This document shows positions 25,442-34,852 of a DNA stretch of 64,000 nt, piece by piece. A program made the translations under genes and the position numbers. The notes under the pieces are model-generated. The model was not told where the DNA came from. It did not search any database and saw only the letters and a list, made by a program, of their open reading frames with translations. The DNA lies in NCBI GenBank assembly GCA_963756515.1, contig CAVWNV010000004.1, positions 1 to 64,000 on the forward strand, in the 5' to 3' direction. Within the stretch, counting starts at the first letter, position 1. Each line of letters begins with the position of its first letter. This stretch comes from Bog-756 sp963756515 (GTDB lineage Bacteria; Actinomycetota; Acidimicrobiia; Acidimicrobiales; RAAP-2).

Positions 25442-27310
25442 ATGAAGCATCCGGTCCGCACAGCTCGTACCGTTACGGAAGAACTGGGCAACGTGACCCG
25501 ACGGCCGCGGGGTCCGGGTAGCTTGCTCCGGACGGTGGTCTCGCTGGCCGCCGCCGTGGCCCTGGTGGGGGGAACGCTGGCTGCCTCGGTCCTCGTCGTC
25601 GGATCCGGTGCGTCGGGCGCGGCGACCCCCACTCCTCCCAACACCATGTACGTGCTCAACACGACCGGTTCGTCGGTTTCGTCGTTCGCCCCCGGAGCCA
25701 CCGGCAACGTGGCCCCGACCAGCAGCGTGTCAGGAGCGGGCTCCACCATCTCCGGTCCGAGCTCCATGGCGCTGGACTCGTCCGGCAACATCTGGGTGAC
25801 CAACACCGGACCGGACACCGTCGTCGAATTCACCCAGGCACAGCTGGCCACCGGGGGCGCCCCCGCCCCGACCGTGACCCTGGCCGCAACGGCAGGCAGC
25901 CTGGACGGTCCCACCGCGCTGGCCTTCGACCGTGCCGGCGACCTGTGGGTGTCCAATGTCTTCAACAACAGCGTGGTCGAGTTCACGCCGGGCCAGCTGG
26001 CCGCGTCGGGGTCACCGACACCCAAGGTGACGATCACCTCCAACGGCCTCGTCCCGGCCAGCATCGACTCACCTGAAGCGTTGGCCCTCGACGGCTCCGG
26101 CAACCTCTGGGTCGGCAACAGCGGTAACAGCACGGTCGTCATGCTCACGCCGACCCAACTGAGTGCCACCGGAACGCCCACCCCGGCAGTGACTCTGACC
26201 TCGGCGGCCATCACCGCACCCGAATCACTGACCTTCGACCGTTCCGGCAACCTGTGGGTGGCCAATTATTCGATCCCGGGCAATCTGGTGGCGTTCTCAC
26301 CAGCCCAACTGGCCGCCAGCGGGGCCCCGGTGCCCAAGGTCACCATCTCGTCCAACACCACCAACCTCGACGGTCCCCATGGACTCACCTTCGACCGCTT
26401 CGGGAACCTGTGGGTGGGCAACTACCTGAACAACTCGGTCACCGAGTTCTCGTCCACACAGCTGGCCGCCTCGGGGACGCCGACGCCCACCTCCACGCTG
26501 GCAGGCGCTTCAACCGGGCTGTCCGGTCCGGCCGCGGTGGCCATCGTCCCGGCCACCGGCTACACGCTGGCCGCGTCCGACGGTGGCATCTTCAACTACG
26601 GCGGCTCGGGCTTCTTCGGATCACAGGGGGGCTCACCCCTCAACAAGCCCGTCGTGGGCATGGCCGGATCACCGGACGGACTGGGCTACTGGTTGGTGGC
26701 CTCCGATGGTGGCATCTTCAACTTCGGTGACGCCGGCTTCTTCGGGTCCCACGGTGGCTCGCCCCTCAACAAGCCCGTGGTGGGCATGGCCGGATCGCCG
26801 GACGGCAAGGGCTACTGGCTGGTGGCCTCCGATGGTGGCATTTTCACCTACGGCGACGCCGGTTTCTTCGGGTCCCATGGCGGCACTCCGCTCAACAAGC
26901 CCATCGTGGGCATGGCCGCCACCGGTGACGGTGGTGGCTACTGGCTGGTGGCCTCGGACGGGGGCATCTTCACCTACGGCGACGCCGGCTTCTTCGGGTC
27001 CCACGGTGGCTCGCCGCTCAACAAGCCCATCGTGGCCATGGCCTCCACTCCCGACAGTGGCGGCTACTGGCTGGTGGCCTCGGACGGTGGCATCTTCACC
27101 TACGGCGACGCCGGCTTCTTCGGCTCCCACGGCGGCAGTCCGCTCAACAAGCCCATCGTGGGCATGGCCACCACCCCCGACGGTGGTGGCTACTGGCTGG
27201 TGGCCTCGGACGGTGGCATCTTCACCTACGGCGACGCCGGCTTCTTCGGATCCCACGGCGGCACGCCGCTCAACAAGCCCATCGTGGCCATGACCGGGCC
27301 CTACGGCTGA
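25442..27310 (+). CDS. secreted propeller protein with 42-residue repeats
   Basis: The 622-residue protein has an N-terminal signal segment (VVSLAAAVALVGGTLAASVLVVG, about 29-51). NHL-like blade repeats follow to about residue 365, each with a core like GNLWVGNSGNSTVV. Six 42-residue repeats built on GYWLVASDGGIFTYGDAGFF fill the rest. The second repeat type is frequent in exported proteins of Acidimicrobiia and relatives and is of unknown function. It ends flush with repeat 6 and has no wall anchor. A strong site (AGGGGAGG) precedes ATG. Confidence 0.85.
   Translation: MKHPVRTARTVTEELGNVTRRPRGPGSLLRTVVSLAAAVALVGGTLAASVLVVGSGASGAATPTPPNTMYVLNTTGSSVSSFAPGATGNVAPTSSVSGAGSTISGPSSMALDSSGNIWVTNTGPDTVVEFTQAQLATGGAPAPTVTLAATAGSLDGPTALAFDRAGDLWVSNVFNNSVVEFTPGQLAASGSPTPKVTITSNGLVPASIDSPEALALDGSGNLWVGNSGNSTVVMLTPTQLSATGTPTPAVTLTSAAITAPESLTFDRSGNLWVANYSIPGNLVAFSPAQLAASGAPVPKVTISSNTTNLDGPHGLTFDRFGNLWVGNYLNNSVTEFSSTQLAASGTPTPTSTLAGASTGLSGPAAVAIVPATGYTLAASDGGIFNYGGSGFFGSQGGSPLNKPVVGMAGSPDGLGYWLVASDGGIFNFGDAGFFGSHGGSPLNKPVVGMAGSPDGKGYWLVASDGGIFTYGDAGFFGSHGGTPLNKPIVGMAATGDGGGYWLVASDGGIFTYGDAGFFGSHGGSPLNKPIVAMASTPDSGGYWLVASDGGIFTYGDAGFFGSHGGSPLNKPIVGMATTPDGGGYWLVASDGGIFTYGDAGFFGSHGGTPLNKPIVAMTGPYG
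26560..27307 (+). repeat. six 126-bp coding repeats
   Basis: Six in-frame 126-bp units encode SDGGIF(N/T)(Y/F)GDAGFFGSHGG blocks. The first is most divergent (GYTLAASDGGIFNYGGSG) and units 3-6 are nearly identical at DNA level, indicating recent expansion or conversion from the 3' end. Confidence 0.9.
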
Positions 27311-27329
27311 CGGCCTGAACCATCGAGCT

Positions 27330-27370
27330 GCAGAACGTGACCCGCGGGCATCCCGCCGGTCACGTTCTGC
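27330..27370. terminator. hairpin between convergent genes
   Basis: GCAGAACGTGACC (27330-27342) pairs perfectly with GGTCACGTTCTGC (27358-27370) around a 15-base GC-rich loop that can itself pair. It lies between the stops of the propeller gene and the HdeD-like gene. There is no T-tract, so it is a likely two-way terminator or transcript stabiliser rather than a classical one. Confidence 0.7.
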
Positions 27371-27375
27371 TGGGC

Positions 27376-27960
27376 TCAGGCTTCGGCCAGGTGGCGTAGC
27401 TGGAGCGAGAGGGCGATCTCCAGCACGCCGTAGAGGATCAGCCAGATCCCCATGATCACGGCCAGCGTGGCCAGGGTGAGGTGGGGAACCACCAGGGTCA
27501 CGATGCCGGCGGCGAAGGCCAGCACACCCATACCGATCCTCCACCCGCGCGCCGGTGACCCGTGGTCGGAGTAGGCCGTGAAGAACTCGATGATGCCGCC
27601 GATGACCCAGAAGAGCCCGATGAGGAGAGCCAGCGTGGTCACGGTCTCCTCCGTGTGACGGAGGAAGAGGATGCCGATGATCACCGAGAGCAGACCCAGG
27701 ACGGCCATCAGCCATCGGGTGCCGCCGGTGTCCTCGTGGTCGGCGATGGCCATCACGATGCGGAACAGCCCGGCCACGAAGAGCCAGATGCCGAGGAGGA
27801 TGGCGAAGGCGTAGATGGTGTCCTTGGGCCTGAGCACCACCAGCACCCCGAGGATCAGGGTCACGATCCCGAAGAACAGGACCCACCCCCACGATTTCCC
27901 GACGATACGCAGGATGTCCCGCTCCTCATCCGTGACCTGCACTCCCCCTGGGTCCGCCAT
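27376..27960 (-). CDS. HdeD-like DUF308 membrane protein
   Basis: The 194-residue protein has six hydrophobic segments arranged as three hairpins with GIVTLILGVLVVLRP-type repeats, the hallmark of the HdeD/DUF308 family linked to acid resistance in enterobacteria and unknown elsewhere. ATG follows AGGAGG with ideal spacing. It converges with the propeller gene across the hairpin. Confidence 0.88.
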   Translation of the reverse strand: MADPGGVQVTDEERDILRIVGKSWGWVLFFGIVTLILGVLVVLRPKDTIYAFAILLGIWLFVAGLFRIVMAIADHEDTGGTRWLMAVLGLLSVIIGILFLRHTEETVTTLALLIGLFWVIGGIIEFFTAYSDHGSPARGWRIGMGVLAFAAGIVTLVVPHLTLATLAVIMGIWLILYGVLEIALSLQLRHLAEA

Positions 27961-28093
27961 GGCAACCTCCTGGTGTTCGGGCCACCCCGCACGGGGCGCT
28001 CACGTTCCGGCGAACACCATAGGACCGGACCCGATGGAGTGGGCGGACCTGCACCGGTGACTCGCGTCGTCGACAGCGGACCTCGGGCTGCCT

Positions 28094-28393
28094 TTACTCG
28101 ACCCGGCCCCGGGATCTGGTGTCGGCATCGTGAATCAACTGGTGGACCCTCGAAGCGCTGAGTCCGAGTTGGCGAGCCAGCGCTCGGACAGAAGCTCCGT
28201 CCCGGTAGGCGTCAGCAGCCGCCGATGCCCTCACCGAGGAGAGTCGTGTCGCGGCCCGCTGATGTCTCTCCAACTCCCTGGTCGCAAAGCGATAGCGCTC
28301 CCGTGGATCCTGAACTCCGTCGAGCCAGGCCACATAGGCCTTGGCGTTCTTGGTGGTATTCGGTGCTTTGCTTCCACCCTTTTTCTTCGCCAT
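28094..28393 (-). CDS. small HTH DNA-binding protein
   Basis: From ATG 28393 the protein has 98-99 residues. A basic N-terminus (MAKKKGGSK) is followed by a helical segment and a clear C-terminal helix-turn-helix, GASVRALARQLGLSASRVHQLIHDAD, of the sigma-region-4/resolvase kind. The frame extends upstream to 28561, but a promoter-like pair (28402-28431) ends just before this ATG and no Shine-Dalgarno is present, so it is probably leaderless. Target unknown. Confidence 0.75.
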   Translation of the reverse strand: MAKKKGGSKAPNTTKNAKAYVAWLDGVQDPRERYRFATRELERHQRAATRLSSVRASAAADAYRDGASVRALARQLGLSASRVHQLIHDADTRSRGRVE

Positions 28394-28401
28394 GTCCAGG
28401 C

Positions 28402-28431
28402 AAACTAGACAACCGGGATTCGGAGTGTCTA
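28402..28431 (-). promoter_or_regulatory. candidate leaderless promoter for the HTH gene
   Basis: On the minus strand TAGACA (28426-28431) and TAGTTT (28402-28407) are 18 bp apart. The ATG begins 8 bases after the -10, which would put the first transcribed base at or next to the start codon. Confidence 0.45.
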
Positions 28432-28689
28432 GGAGCTCTGCACGGGTTCCCGATTCCAACACATGCAGTGGTCCCTTCCCTACAGAACTGCCCAGATTCG
28501 CCCCATCGGTGATCCTCCTGCCACCGGGTGTGATCGGCCCTGCGGTTCGCTTGACGACCACGAGAGCCCATGCGACGGTGACCTGACTCGGGTGGGCACG
28601 ACTCGGACGGATTCTGGGGGCGTAGATGGTGAGGGGCGGACGGGCGGCACATCCTCGTGGGGAGATCTCCCATCGCGTGATGGCGGGCT

Positions 28690-29829
28690 ATGGCTGCTGA
28701 TCACGTCGGTGTGACGCGACTATTTCCCCTGCAGTGGCGTCGTCACGGGAAGCACACAACTTCTCGGGCGCGCACCCGGATCACCGGGTTACGGGAGAAC
28801 AATCACCACCTTCTCCCCAACCGTTTTCGTGGTTGTCTTCACCGACGCCGGCGCCTCATCATGGTCCTGGCCATACCGGCCATTCTGCTCCTCGCTTGCG
28901 GTGTATTCGCGTTGGCCTGTTGGATCCATATCGACCGGGTGTCCATCAGCTTTCCCGGTTCGGCACCGGGGGGTACGACGTACCTGTTGGTGGGATCGGA
29001 TTCGCGGGCGTTCGTCCAATCCGCCTCCGATCGGGCCACGTTCGGAGTACCGGCGGATTCGGAAGGACAGCACGCCGATGTCATCCTGCTGCTCCGGATC
29101 GAGAACGGAGGCCATGAAGAGGTCCTCCCCGTTCCCCGCGACCTCTTCACCCTGCTACCCGACGGTGCGCCGACCCGCATCACCATGTCCCTGCAGAGCG
29201 GTCCTCAGACCGTCGTCGACACCCTGTGCGATTCGTTGGGTGTCGGAGTCAACCATCTGGTCCTGATCCACATGGACGGCCTGCGTTCGCTGGTCGACGA
29301 CGTCGGGGGTATCACCGTCCACGTAGCCACGCCGGAGCGGGACACCGTCACTGGCCTCTCGATCGATCATGCCGGTTCTGCCCACCTCGACGGTACGCAG
29401 GCCCTGGCGTATGTGCGTTCACGGCATCTGGAGTACCTCGAGCACGGCGTGTGGGTACCGGCGTCGACGGCAAGTGACGAGCGGTCCGGGCGGGACGCAC
29501 AGGTGATGTCGCTGATCGGTGACCGTCTCCATATCAGCCCGACCGCGCCGCTGACCTCGGCGAGGACCCTGTGGGAACTGTCCGGGGCGGTCACCGTCGA
29601 TGGAGGAACCAGTCCATTGGCGCTCGCTCAGCTGGCGGGCGCCCTCGGGCACATGCAGACCGCCGCCCACCTGGTTCTCCCCGTGACGTTCAACCCGGGC
29701 TATGTCCCCGTTGACGACCTGGCCCCGGGCGGACCTGAAGTCCTGGCCCGATTCAACGGAGGCAGTACTCCGCATTGCTCGATCCGGACGGGACTCAACC
29801 CGACCGCGCCCTCAGGAGGAATGACGTGA
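28690..29829 (+). CDS. LCP (LytR-CpsA-Psr) family glycopolymer transferase
   Basis: Up to 379 residues: a basic cytoplasmic N-terminus (HRRRR), one membrane segment (58-80) and an extracytoplasmic LCP domain. The domain holds GTTYLLVGSDSR, ADVILLLRI, VPRDLFT and ALAYVRSRH, the usual Asp and Arg residues of the fold. LCP enzymes attach polymers such as arabinogalactan or teichoic acids to peptidoglycan. ATG 28690 keeps the basic segment before the membrane helix; ATG 28861 would start at the helix itself. Its stop overlaps the start of the giant Ig-like gene (GTGA), so both are co-expressed. Confidence 0.88.
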   Translation: MAADHVGVTRLFPLQWRRHGKHTTSRARTRITGLRENNHHLLPNRFRGCLHRRRRLIMVLAIPAILLLACGVFALACWIHIDRVSISFPGSAPGGTTYLLVGSDSRAFVQSASDRATFGVPADSEGQHADVILLLRIENGGHEEVLPVPRDLFTLLPDGAPTRITMSLQSGPQTVVDTLCDSLGVGVNHLVLIHMDGLRSLVDDVGGITVHVATPERDTVTGLSIDHAGSAHLDGTQALAYVRSRHLEYLEHGVWVPASTASDERSGRDAQVMSLIGDRLHISPTAPLTSARTLWELSGAVTVDGGTSPLALAQLAGALGHMQTAAHLVLPVTFNPGYVPVDDLAPGGPEVLARFNGGSTPHCSIRTGLNPTAPSGGMT

Positions 29830-32800
29830 ATCATCGCCGGAAGCTTGTCGTAGTTGCGGCCCTCGTGGCCATGTGTACCTCGATCTTCATCGGGGTCGGC
29901 CCGGCCGCGGCGTCGGCTCCGCCGCCCATCACCCTGAGTCAATCCTCGGGACAGGCCGGGACGACGGTGACGGTAACCCTTCCAGCTCCCTGCACCGTGC
30001 CCACCTACGACGCACCGGATCCCTACGCGCTCGAGGTCCTGATCACTGCTGTCAACGGGGACACTTACGACCCCACCGACTACGCCGGAACTCCGGGTGT
30101 CCCCATCACACAAGTGACATTGCCGATTCCGGCCGACCTGGCGGCGGGTCATTACGTCATCTCGGCGTCCTGCAGCTACGGTCCGGGACCCTTCGGCGAT
30201 GCGTACTTCAACGTGACGTCGACCACCCAACTCCCGAGCCTGACGGTGGCGCCTCAGTCCGTCGGTCAGGGACAGGTGGTCGACGTAACCGGGGACTGTT
30301 CACCCATCCCCAGCCAGCCCGCCGCTTACCTCTTTGTCGCCATCGCATCGGCGACCGACCCGGGGAATATCGTGGCTTCGGACGACGTTTCCGGTCCGGG
30401 CCCCACCATCACCGTGCCGATCACGATTCCCTCGACGGCCCCCCCGGGGTCGTACTTCATCACGGCAACATGTGGCGACTACACCACATTCGGGCAGTTT
30501 GCTGAAAGCCCACTGACGATAACCGGAACGGTGACTGCCACCACGCTCACCACCTCGCTCACGAACTCACTAGGCCAGTCAGGTACGACGGTCACGTCAG
30601 GAACGAATGTCGGCGTCACCGATGACGCAGTGCTGTCTGGAACGAACGTCGCGACCGCCAGTGGCACGGTCACCTATTCGGTCTTCTCCGACTCCGCCTG
30701 CACCGTCTACGTCGGCTCCGGTGGAACCGTCCAGCTGACCGATGGTCAGGCGCCCGTTTCCAGCCCGGTTTCGCTGCCGTCACTTGGTACCTACTACTGG
30801 CAGGCTTCCTATAGCGGTGACGGACAGAATGCCCCTGTTGCGGGCGCGTGCGGGTCGGAGGTGGAGGATGTCGACACCACACTCACGACGGTGCTATCCG
30901 GCGGTGGTCAATCGGGATCCTCGATCACCGTAACGGCCGGGGATCCGGTAACGGATGCCGCCACCATGACCGGCCCGGGGTCTTCGACCGCCAATGGCTC
31001 GGTGACATATTCATTCTATTTCGATTCGGGATGTACGCAGCCAGTGGACAACGCGGGAAACCCAACCTCGGTGACGGTCGCGGGCGGATCGATACCCAGT
31101 TCAGGTCCGATCGATCTGGGCGGCGGGACCTACTACTGGCAAGCTGAATTCATCGATGACGCCGGTAAGGTGGCGGCGAGTACCTGTGGCAGTGAGATAG
31201 AGACGGTGAACACAAACCTCACAACCACCCTGACCGGCGGCGGGCAGTCCGGAACCTCGATCTCCGTTCCGGAAGGAACCGCAGTTACGGACACCGCCAA
31301 ATTCATCGGGTCGGCGGCAAGCAATGCGACGGGCACAGTGGAGTACTTCGTGTACTCCGACAGTAACTGCGTCTATGACATTGGAACCTTTGGAACGGTC
31401 ACCGTCACCAATGGAGTCATTCCATCCTCAGATCCGGTGACGCTCGACACGCCCGGCACCTACTACTGGCTTGCCTACTACGATGGCGACAGCAACTACC
31501 CCAGCAGCGTCACCTCCTGCGGCCCCGGCAGCGAGGTGGAGACGGTGACCAGCAACACGTTGGCATCGACATCGGTCTCGACCTCGCTGTCGGGTGGAGG
31601 ACAGACCGGTGCCTCCGTATCGGTGCCGTCCGGCACCGCCGTGAGCGACACCGCCACCCTGTCGGGGACCAACACGTCCAGTGCCGCCGGAACCGTCACC
31701 TACACGGTGTACTCCGACAGCGCTTGCACCACGTCGGCCGGCAATGGCGGGACCATGACCGTATCCGGAGGGGTGGTGCCGGCTTCGGACCCGGTGACGC
31801 TCGGCACGCCCGGCACCTACTACTGGCAGGCCTCCTACTCGGGGGACTCGACCAACGCCCCCTCCAAAAGCACGTGCGGCAGCGAGGTGGAGACGGTGAC
31901 TGCCGTCACCAGCCCGGTCACCGTGACCACATCCCTGTCCGGTGGAGGACAGACCGGTGCCTCCGTAGCGGTGCCGTCCGGCACCGCCGTGAGCGACACC
32001 GCCACCCTGTCGGGGTCCAATGCCGCCACAGCCGGGGGGACCGTCACGTACAACGTCTACTCCGACAGCAACTGCACGCAACAGCTGGCCGGCGCCGAGG
32101 ATCAGGTGGCTGTGACCGACGGGGGTGTGCCGGCCTCAACTCCGGTCACGTTGGCCGCCGGCACCTACTACTGGCAGGCCTCCTACTCGGGGGACTCGAC
32201 CAACGCCCCCTCCAAAAGCACGTGCGGCAGCGAGGTGGAGACGGTGACTGCCGTCACCAGCCCGGTCACCGTGACCACATCCCTGTCCGGTGGAGGACAG
32301 ACCGGTGCCTCCGTATCGGTGCCGTCCGGCACCGCCGTGAGCGACACCGCCACCCTGTCGGGGACCAACACGTCCAGTGCCGCCGGAACCGTCACCTACA
32401 CGGTGTACTCCGACAGCGCTTGCACCACGTCGGCCGGCAATGGCGGGACCATGACCGTATCCGGAGGGGTGGTGCCGGCTTCGGACCCGGTGACGCTCGG
32501 CACGCCCGGCACCTACTACTGGCAGGCCTCCTACTCGGGGGACTCGACCAACGCCCCCTCCAAAAGCACGTGCGGCAGCGAGGTGGAGACGGTGACTGCC
32601 GTCACCAGCCCGGTCACCGTGACCACATCCCTGTCCGGTGGAGGACAGACCGGTGCCTCCGTAGCGGTGCCGTCCGGCACCGCCGTGAGCGACACCGCCA
32701 CCCTGTCGGGGTCCAATGCCGCCACAGCCGGGGGGACCGTCACGTACAACGTCTACTCCGACAGCAACTGCACGCAACAGCTGGCCGGCGCCGAGGATCA

Positions 32801-34808
32801 GGTGGCTGTGACCGACGGGGGTGTGCCGGCCTCAACTCCGGTCACGTTGGCCGCCGGCACCTACTACTGGCAGGCCTCCTACTCGGGGGACTCGACCAAC
32901 GCCCCCTCCAAAAGCACGTGCGGCAGCGAGGTGGAGACGGTGACTGCCGTCACCAGCCCGGTCACCGTGACCACATCCCTGTCCGGTGGAGGACAGACCG
33001 GTGCCTCCGTATCGGTGCCGTCCGGCACCGCCGTGAGCGACACCGCCACCCTGTCGGGGACCAACACGTCCAGTGCCGCCGGAACCGTCACCTACACGGT
33101 GTACTCCGACAGCGCTTGCACCACGTCGGCCGGCAATGGCGGGACCATGACCGTATCCGGAGGGGTGGTGCCGGCTTCGGACCCGGTGACGCTCGGCACG
33201 CCCGGCACCTACTACTGGCAGGCCTCCTACTCGGGGGACTCGACCAACGCCCCCTCCAAAAGCACGTGCGGCAGCGAGGTGGAGACGGTGACATCGACGA
33301 CGGCGTCGACATCGGTCTCGACCTCGCTGTCGGGACCTGCCACTTGTACGAGCTGGCCCGGGTCGGGCGGTCATGGTGGTGGTTCCGGCTGGCGCGGCAG
33401 CGGCAGCGGCAGCGGCAGCGGCAGCGGCAACGGCAGCGGCAGCAGCGGTTCCGGTTGGGGCGGCAGCGGCAAAACCGGCGCCGGGTCGAGCTGCACCAAG
33501 GGACAGACGGGTGCCTCCATTTCGGTGCCGTCGGGCGCCGCCGTGAGCGACACGGCCACCCTGTCGGGGGCCAACACCGGCACGGCGGGCGGAACCGTGA
33601 CCTACACGGTGTACTCCAACGACACCTGCACCACGTCGGTGAAGAGCGCCGGCACGGTGACGGTATCCAAGGGGTCGGTCCCGACATCGACGTCGGTGAC
33701 GCTCACCTTCCCCGGCAAGTACTACTGGCAAGCCTCTTACTCGGGGGACTCGACCAACTCCCCCTCCGCCAGCACCTGCGACAGTGAGGTGGAGACGGTG
33801 ACATCGACGACGGCGTCGACATCGGTCTCGACCTCGCTGTCGGGACCTGCCACTTGCACGAGCTGGCCCGGGTCGGGCGGTCATGGTGGTGGTTCCGGCT
33901 GGGGCGGCAGCGGCAGCGGCAGCGGCTGGGGCGGCAGCGGTTCCGGCTGGGGCGGCAGCGGCAACATCGGCGCCGGGTCGAGCTGCACCAAGGGACAGAC
34001 GGGTGCCTCCATTTCGGTGCCGTCGGGCGCCGCCGTGAGCGACACGGCCACCCTGTCGGGGGCCAACACCGGCACGGCGGGCGGAACCGTGACCTACACG
34101 GTGTACTCCAACGACACCTGCACCACGTCGGTGAAGAGCGCCGGCACGGTGACGGTATCCAAGGGGTCGGTCCCGACATCGACGTCGGTGACACTGACCT
34201 TCCCCGGCAAGTACTACTGGCAAGCCTCTTACTCGGGGGACTCGACCAACTCCCCCTCCACCAGCACCTGCGGCAGTGAGGTGGAGACGGTGACATCGAC
34301 GACGGCGTCGACATCGGTCTCGACCTCGCTGTCGGGACCTGCCACTTGTACGAGCTGGCCCGGGTCGGGCGGTCATGGTGGTGGTTCCGGCTGGCGCGGC
34401 AGCGGCAGCGGCAGCGGCAGCGGCAGCGGCAACGGCAGCGGCAGCAGCGGTTCCGGTTGGGGCGGCAGCGGCAAAACCGGCGGCGGGTCGAGCTGCACCA
34501 AGGGACAGACGGGTGCCTCCATTTCGGTGCCGTCGGGCGCCGCCGTGAGCGACACGGCCACCCTGTCGGGGGCCAACACCGGCACGGCGGGCGGAACCGT
34601 GACCTACACGGTGTACTCCAACGACACCTGCACCACGTCGGTGAAGAGCGCCGGCACGGTGACGGTATCCAAGGGGTCGGTCCCGACATCGACGTCGGTG
34701 ACGCTCACCTTCCCCGGCAAGTACTACTGGCAAGCCTCTTACTCGGGGGACTCGACCAACTCCCCCTCCGCCAGCACCTGCGACAGTGAGGTGGAGACGG
34801 TGACGTAG
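29826..34808 (+). CDS. giant exported protein with eleven Ig-like domains
   Basis: From GTG 29826 (AGGAGG upstream) the protein has 1660 residues. It has a signal peptide (VVVAALVAMCTSIFIGVGPAAAS), two IPT-like domains to about residue 235, then eleven Ig-like domains of the Big_3_5 kind with core GTYYWQASYSGDSTNAPSKSTCGSEVETV. Each domain carries Cys pairs that may form disulfides. Domains 4-8 alternate two types (A-B-A-B-A). Domains 9-11 each begin with a Gly/Ser linker. It ends right after domain 11 with no LPXTG-like signal, membrane helix or other anchor. It is probably an adhesin or matrix protein. Domain number may vary between strains. Confidence 0.88.
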   Translation: MNHRRKLVVVAALVAMCTSIFIGVGPAAASAPPPITLSQSSGQAGTTVTVTLPAPCTVPTYDAPDPYALEVLITAVNGDTYDPTDYAGTPGVPITQVTLPIPADLAAGHYVISASCSYGPGPFGDAYFNVTSTTQLPSLTVAPQSVGQGQVVDVTGDCSPIPSQPAAYLFVAIASATDPGNIVASDDVSGPGPTITVPITIPSTAPPGSYFITATCGDYTTFGQFAESPLTITGTVTATTLTTSLTNSLGQSGTTVTSGTNVGVTDDAVLSGTNVATASGTVTYSVFSDSACTVYVGSGGTVQLTDGQAPVSSPVSLPSLGTYYWQASYSGDGQNAPVAGACGSEVEDVDTTLTTVLSGGGQSGSSITVTAGDPVTDAATMTGPGSSTANGSVTYSFYFDSGCTQPVDNAGNPTSVTVAGGSIPSSGPIDLGGGTYYWQAEFIDDAGKVAASTCGSEIETVNTNLTTTLTGGGQSGTSISVPEGTAVTDTAKFIGSAASNATGTVEYFVYSDSNCVYDIGTFGTVTVTNGVIPSSDPVTLDTPGTYYWLAYYDGDSNYPSSVTSCGPGSEVETVTSNTLASTSVSTSLSGGGQTGASVSVPSGTAVSDTATLSGTNTSSAAGTVTYTVYSDSACTTSAGNGGTMTVSGGVVPASDPVTLGTPGTYYWQASYSGDSTNAPSKSTCGSEVETVTAVTSPVTVTTSLSGGGQTGASVAVPSGTAVSDTATLSGSNAATAGGTVTYNVYSDSNCTQQLAGAEDQVAVTDGGVPASTPVTLAAGTYYWQASYSGDSTNAPSKSTCGSEVETVTAVTSPVTVTTSLSGGGQTGASVSVPSGTAVSDTATLSGTNTSSAAGTVTYTVYSDSACTTSAGNGGTMTVSGGVVPASDPVTLGTPGTYYWQASYSGDSTNAPSKSTCGSEVETVTAVTSPVTVTTSLSGGGQTGASVAVPSGTAVSDTATLSGSNAATAGGTVTYNVYSDSNCTQQLAGAEDQVAVTDGGVPASTPVTLAAGTYYWQASYSGDSTNAPSKSTCGSEVETVTAVTSPVTVTTSLSGGGQTGASVSVPSGTAVSDTATLSGTNTSSAAGTVTYTVYSDSACTTSAGNGGTMTVSGGVVPASDPVTLGTPGTYYWQASYSGDSTNAPSKSTCGSEVETVTSTTASTSVSTSLSGPATCTSWPGSGGHGGGSGWRGSGSGSGSGSGNGSGSSGSGWGGSGKTGAGSSCTKGQTGASISVPSGAAVSDTATLSGANTGTAGGTVTYTVYSNDTCTTSVKSAGTVTVSKGSVPTSTSVTLTFPGKYYWQASYSGDSTNSPSASTCDSEVETVTSTTASTSVSTSLSGPATCTSWPGSGGHGGGSGWGGSGSGSGWGGSGSGWGGSGNIGAGSSCTKGQTGASISVPSGAAVSDTATLSGANTGTAGGTVTYTVYSNDTCTTSVKSAGTVTVSKGSVPTSTSVTLTFPGKYYWQASYSGDSTNSPSTSTCGSEVETVTSTTASTSVSTSLSGPATCTSWPGSGGHGGGSGWRGSGSGSGSGSGNGSGSSGSGWGGSGKTGGGSSCTKGQTGASISVPSGAAVSDTATLSGANTGTAGGTVTYTVYSNDTCTTSVKSAGTVTVSKGSVPTSTSVTLTFPGKYYWQASYSGDSTNSPSASTCDSEVETVT
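31593..33290 (+). repeat. 696-bp super-repeat in the Ig-like gene
   Basis: The mark GGTGGAGGACAGACCGG occurs at 31593, 31941, 32289, 32637 and 32985: units of 348 bp in two alternating types, so the true period is 696 bp. Copies one period apart appear identical over long stretches, including third codon positions. This indicates very recent duplication or gene conversion, and the region could collapse in assembly. Confidence 0.95.
33291..34806 (+). repeat. three 492-510-bp repeats with Gly/Ser linkers
   Basis: Units begin at 33291, 33801 and 34293. Units 1 and 3 are close to 510 bp and unit 2 is 492 bp. The difference lies in the number of GGCAGC hexamers coding the Gly-Ser linker after the HGGGSGW segment. 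The Ig-like part is nearly invariant. Units 1 and 3 match each other better than unit 2. Confidence 0.93.
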
Positions 34809-34852
34809 GCCTTTGGTCCTCTCCGTCTACCGGAGCGCCCATGTGGTCCCAG

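Noticed and set aside
28660..28671. GGGAGATCTCCC palindrome before the LCP gene
   Set aside because: A single 12-bp palindrome without promoter context or second copy; could be chance.
32832..34733. Long minus-strand open frames (up to 633 codons) opposite the Ig-like repeats
   Set aside because: They arise from the repeated GC-rich plus-strand codons; the translation is Arg/Gly-rich, repetitive and has no start signal, while the plus-strand frame has a signal peptide and domain structure.
31593..34806. CRISPR-like regular repeats
   Set aside because: The units are 348-696 bp coding repeats with no short repeat/variable spacer pattern and no cas genes in the window.
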